From assembly GCF_014195545.1 (NCBI RefSeq), contig NZ_JACIBX010000001.1:82463-146462 (forward strand): a stretch of DNA of 64,000 nt. The letters are read 5' to 3'. The notes beneath the pieces were generated by a model. The model saw only the letters and a program-made list of their open reading frames with translations, was not told where the DNA came from and made no database searches. This DNA is from Limimaricola variabilis (GTDB lineage: Bacteria > Pseudomonadota > Alphaproteobacteria > Rhodobacterales > Rhodobacteraceae). Each line of letters opens with the position of its first letter. Position 1 is the stretch's first letter. The translations under genes were made by a program, and so were the position numbers. Shown one piece after another: positions 61,872-64,000 of this stretch.

Positions 61872-62042
61872 CTAGGCCGCGAGACGGCTCAGCAGCAGAA
61901 GCAGGAACAATCCCACCACCGCGAGCGCGATGCCATGCGCGGCGCCCCACTGCGCCATGTCGGCGACCTTGCCGCCACGACGCCGGGCCCGCCAGGCGCC
62001 CCAGATGCCGCCGATCAGCAGACCGGTCAGGGGAAGGATCAT
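61872..62042 (-). CDS. Small two-helix membrane protein (56 aa)
   Basis: A 56-residue frame starting MILPLTGLLIGGIWGAWRAR and ending in a hydrophobic stretch IALAVVGLFLLLLLSRLAA. Between the two helices lies RRRGGKVADMAQWGAAHG, a basic, probably cytoplasmic loop. GGAG lies about nine bases upstream of the ATG. The pattern (helix, positively charged loop, helix) is good for a genuine small inner-membrane protein. Function unknown. Confidence 0.55.
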   Translation of the reverse strand: MILPLTGLLIGGIWGAWRARRRGGKVADMAQWGAAHGIALAVVGLFLLLLLSRLAA

Positions 62043-62404
62043 CGGGGTCACTCCGCTTGCCGCGGCCCTGCCGGCCGCCCCGGCCCCCTAGCGCGACAGC
62101 GGTCCCGCTGTCCAGAACCGGACCGCCCGGATCGCCGCGGCGCGGCGTCGCGGGCGCAGCGACGCCCCGTCATTCGCACCCTGCGGGAGAATCGTGATAG
62201 GATCACATCAATCCCCGGGCGCAGGCCCGAGGGGCCCAAAACGCTTGTTTTCAAAGCTGACGCGTCAGTTGCCGCTACGACACGGCAGTGCAGAAACAGG
62301 GGTGACAGGAGGTGACGCAGGGAGTAGGACGGCGGCATAAAAAGGGCAGGCCGGCCGCGGGGTGGATCTGGGGACCCGGCACAGGCCCTTCAACGGGAGC
62401 ACAC
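62043..62404. other. Intergenic region upstream of dksA, 362 bp
   Basis: Contains a perfect palindrome CTGACGCGTCAG at 62257-62268 within an A/T-richer stretch (62236-62275) that probably holds the dksA promoter, leaving a leader of about 100 bases. No other coding frame or RNA gene is recognised. Confidence 0.5.
62257..62268. promoter_or_regulatory. Palindrome CTGACGCGTCAG upstream of dksA
   Basis: A perfect 12-bp palindrome about 137 bases before the dksA start, next to the only A/T-rich tract of this spacer. Candidate operator; it could be chance. Confidence 0.3.
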
Positions 62405-62827
62405 ATGAAAGCCGAGTCCTTCCTTTCCGACGACTACCGGCCCGCCGAAGACGAGCCGTTCATGAACGAGCGTCAGCTCGAATATTTCCGTCGCAAGCTG
62501 TTGCACTGGAAAGCCGAGCTGCTCTCCGACAGCCGCGACACGATCGAGGGGATGAAGGACGCAACGCGCAACATTCCCGACATCGCCGACCGTGCCAGCG
62601 AAGAGACCGACCGGGCGCTGGAACTGCGCACGCGCGATCGCCAGCGCAAGCTGGTGTCCAAAATCGACGCCGCGCTGCGGCGCATCGACGAGGGCGAATA
62701 CGGCTATTGCGAGATCACTGGGGAGCCGATCTCGCTGCGCCGCCTCGATGCACGTCCGATCGCCACGATGAGCCTTGAGGCGCAGGAGCGTCACGAACGC
62801 CGCGAGCGCGTGCACCGCGACGACTGA
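62405..62827 (+). CDS. dksA: RNA polymerase-binding transcription factor DksA
   Basis: A 140-residue DksA that enters the RNA polymerase secondary channel and works with ppGpp in stringent control. The coiled coil spans ~20-95, with DIADRASEETDRALELRTRDRQRKL, including the acidic tip. The C-terminal globular part, GEYGYCEITGEPISLRRLDARPIATMSLEAQERHE, keeps only one cysteine (Cys102) where E. coli has four zinc ligands; non-canonical DksAs with fewer cysteines are known, including in Rhodobacter. GGGAG precedes the ATG. Confidence 0.94.
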   Translation: MKAESFLSDDYRPAEDEPFMNERQLEYFRRKLLHWKAELLSDSRDTIEGMKDATRNIPDIADRASEETDRALELRTRDRQRKLVSKIDAALRRIDEGEYGYCEITGEPISLRRLDARPIATMSLEAQERHERRERVHRDD

Positions 62828-62833
62828 CCTTCG

Positions 62834-63997
62834 ATGCCCGCGACGCCATTGCGTATTGCCGTCGCGGGTGCCGGCATCGGCGGCCTGAGCGCCGCCCTCT
62901 GCCTGGCCCGGGCCGGGCACCACGTCTCGATCTTTGAACGCGCGCGCGCGCTGCGTGAGATCGGGGCCGGAATCCAGGTCACCCCCAATGGCGCCGCCGT
63001 GCTCGGACGGCTGGACCTCGGAGCCGCGCTCGACGCCGCCGCGATCCGGGCGCGCGCGGTTGTGCCGACCGACGGGCATGACGGCCGCGCCATCGCGCGC
63101 TTCGCGCTCGACCAAGGGCGCTTTCCCTATCGTTTCCTGCATCGCGCCGATCTCGTGGCGCTGCTGGCCCGCGCCGCGACCGAGGCCGGGGCCGCTCTCC
63201 GGACCGATCACACGGTCACCGGGGCCGATCCGGTCGTCGGGCGGCTTTCATTCGCCGAAGGGGCCGATGTCGCGGCGGATCTCGTCGTCGCGGCGGATGG
63301 GTTGCGCTCGGTGTTGCGCCATGCGCTCACCGAGGCGGCGGCGTCGTTCACCGGGCAGGTCGCCTGGCGCGCGGTGATCGAGGATGTCGCGGCATCGCCC
63401 GAGGCCCGGATCTGGATGCTGCCGGGGCGGCACGTCGTGACTTATCCGCTGCCCGGCGGGCGGCTCAACCTCGTGGCGGTGCGCGAACAGGGTGACTGGG
63501 CGCCAGAGGGCTGGGACCATGAGGACGACCCGGACATCCTTCGCGCGGCCTTCGCCGACGCGGCCCCCGAACTCGCGGAGATGCTGGCGCGGGTCACGCG
63601 GGTGCGCCGTTGGGGCCTGTTCCGTCACCCGGTGCCGAAGCGCTGGCACACGGATCGGCTGGTGCTTCTGGGCGACGCCGCGCATCCGACGCTGCCGTTC
63701 CTGGCGCAGGGGGCGAACCTCGCCATCGAGGATGGATGGGCGCTCGCCCGCGCGCTTGAGGGAGACGGCGATCTCGACAGCAAGCTGCGGCGCTATGCCG
63801 AACTCCGTGGGCCACGGGTGCGGCGCGCCATCGCGGCGGCGCAGGCCAATGCGCGCAATTATCACCTGTCGGGCGTGGCGCGCCGGGTCGCCCATGCCGG
63901 CCTCGGCGCCATCGGGCGGGTCGCGCCGGCGCGGTTCACCGCGCGGATGGCCTGGCTGTATGATCACGACATCACAAGCGAATGGCCCGCCACCTGA
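62834..63997 (+). CDS. FAD-dependent monooxygenase (salicylate hydroxylase-like)
   Basis: A 387-residue group A flavoprotein monooxygenase. RIAVAGAGIGGLSAALCLARAGHHVSIFER binds the ADP part of FAD (GxGxxG). LVVAADGLRSVLR is the DG motif, and VLLGDAAHPTLPFLAQGANLAIEDGWALARAL the GD motif and C-terminal helix. GAGIQVTPNGAAVLGRLDL places it with 3-hydroxybenzoate 6-hydroxylase and salicylate hydroxylase types, but the substrate is not certain. It begins seven bases after the dksA stop, with no good ribosome-binding site. The stop lies just inside the window. Confidence 0.88.
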   Translation: MPATPLRIAVAGAGIGGLSAALCLARAGHHVSIFERARALREIGAGIQVTPNGAAVLGRLDLGAALDAAAIRARAVVPTDGHDGRAIARFALDQGRFPYRFLHRADLVALLARAATEAGAALRTDHTVTGADPVVGRLSFAEGADVAADLVVAADGLRSVLRHALTEAAASFTGQVAWRAVIEDVAASPEARIWMLPGRHVVTYPLPGGRLNLVAVREQGDWAPEGWDHEDDPDILRAAFADAAPELAEMLARVTRVRRWGLFRHPVPKRWHTDRLVLLGDAAHPTLPFLAQGANLAIEDGWALARALEGDGDLDSKLRRYAELRGPRVRRAIAAAQANARNYHLSGVARRVAHAGLGAIGRVAPARFTARMAWLYDHDITSEWPAT

Positions 63998-64000
63998 AAG

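Noticed and set aside
1-64000. tRNA, rRNA, CRISPR array or insertion sequence
   Set aside because: No T-loop-like GGTTCGAATCC in a cloverleaf context, no regularly spaced repeats and no transposase motifs were found by eye in the spacers.

Overview
The window looks like a chromosomal segment of an alphaproteobacterium of the Rhodobacterales (Roseobacter/Rhodobacteraceae). It is very GC-rich with G/C-ending codons, and its gene neighbourhoods are typical of that group: a pdhA-pdhB-pdhC operon with lipoylated E1 beta, a class I aldolase, an edd/eda pair, a DUF2852 gene beside glnE, a fabD-fabG-acpP-fabF-mltG run, and the first genes of a gene transfer agent (GTA) cluster next to cysE. No tRNA, rRNA, CRISPR array or insertion sequence was seen.

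Layout. 1-7.6 kb: a GST gene diverging from an SDR and an aldehyde dehydrogenase; the ohr/ohrR peroxide-resistance pair with duplicated operator-like sites; a chromate-resistance operon (rhodanese-ChrB protein plus ChrA). 8-15 kb: a secreted sensor-like protein coupled to a membrane GGDEF-EAL protein, then a large RTX-Hint secreted protein and an A/T-richer acetyltransferase. 15-20 kb: a Tat-exported 2',3'-cyclic nucleotide phosphodiesterase, an orphan LOV histidine kinase and the rpsF-rpsR-rplI operon. 20-26.6 kb: fatty-acid synthesis genes with an antisense PilZ membrane protein between acpP and fabF, then mltG. 26.7-28.9 kb: a collapsed GTA cluster, in which a terminase small-subunit gene and a 3'-truncated terminase large-subunit gene run directly into the last ~105 codons of the final GTA tail gene. 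29-38 kb: cysE, the pdh operon, ftsB, class I aldolase, SDR and pgk. 38-46.7 kb: two cyclophilins, a GAF histidine kinase, selO, a nucleoside hydrolase, and ilvB-ilvH with a leader peptide and attenuator. 46.7-56 kb: phoX, a trehalose-synthase-like GH13 enzyme, bpt, RDD and DUF2852 proteins, glnE. 56-64 kb: eda and edd separated by an opposite-strand lipoprotein gene, a 23S rRNA methyltransferase, a PIN protein, an M48 protease, small ORFs, dksA and a flavin monooxygenase.

How the genes fit together. The central-carbon genes fda, edd, eda, pgk and pdhABC are spread over the window. fda and edd share a LacI-type TGTTAGCGCTAAC-like palindrome, which suggests one regulator switches between Entner-Doudoroff use and gluconeogenesis. 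cpdB, phoX and the nucleoside hydrolase could together scavenge phosphate and nucleosides. The GGDEF-EAL, PilZ and RTX genes point to c-di-GMP-controlled surface behaviour.

The observation most worth following is the decayed GTA cluster, whose g1 and terminase ATPase part still look intact while everything from the portal gene to most of g15 is gone. I did not find clear evidence of a wholly new system. The strongest unexplained regulatory signals are the paired ATGTGAA-N5-TTCACAT palindromes between the DUF2852 gene and glnE, and a promoter-terminator unit for a roughly 50-nt transcript just upstream of the GTA remnant.
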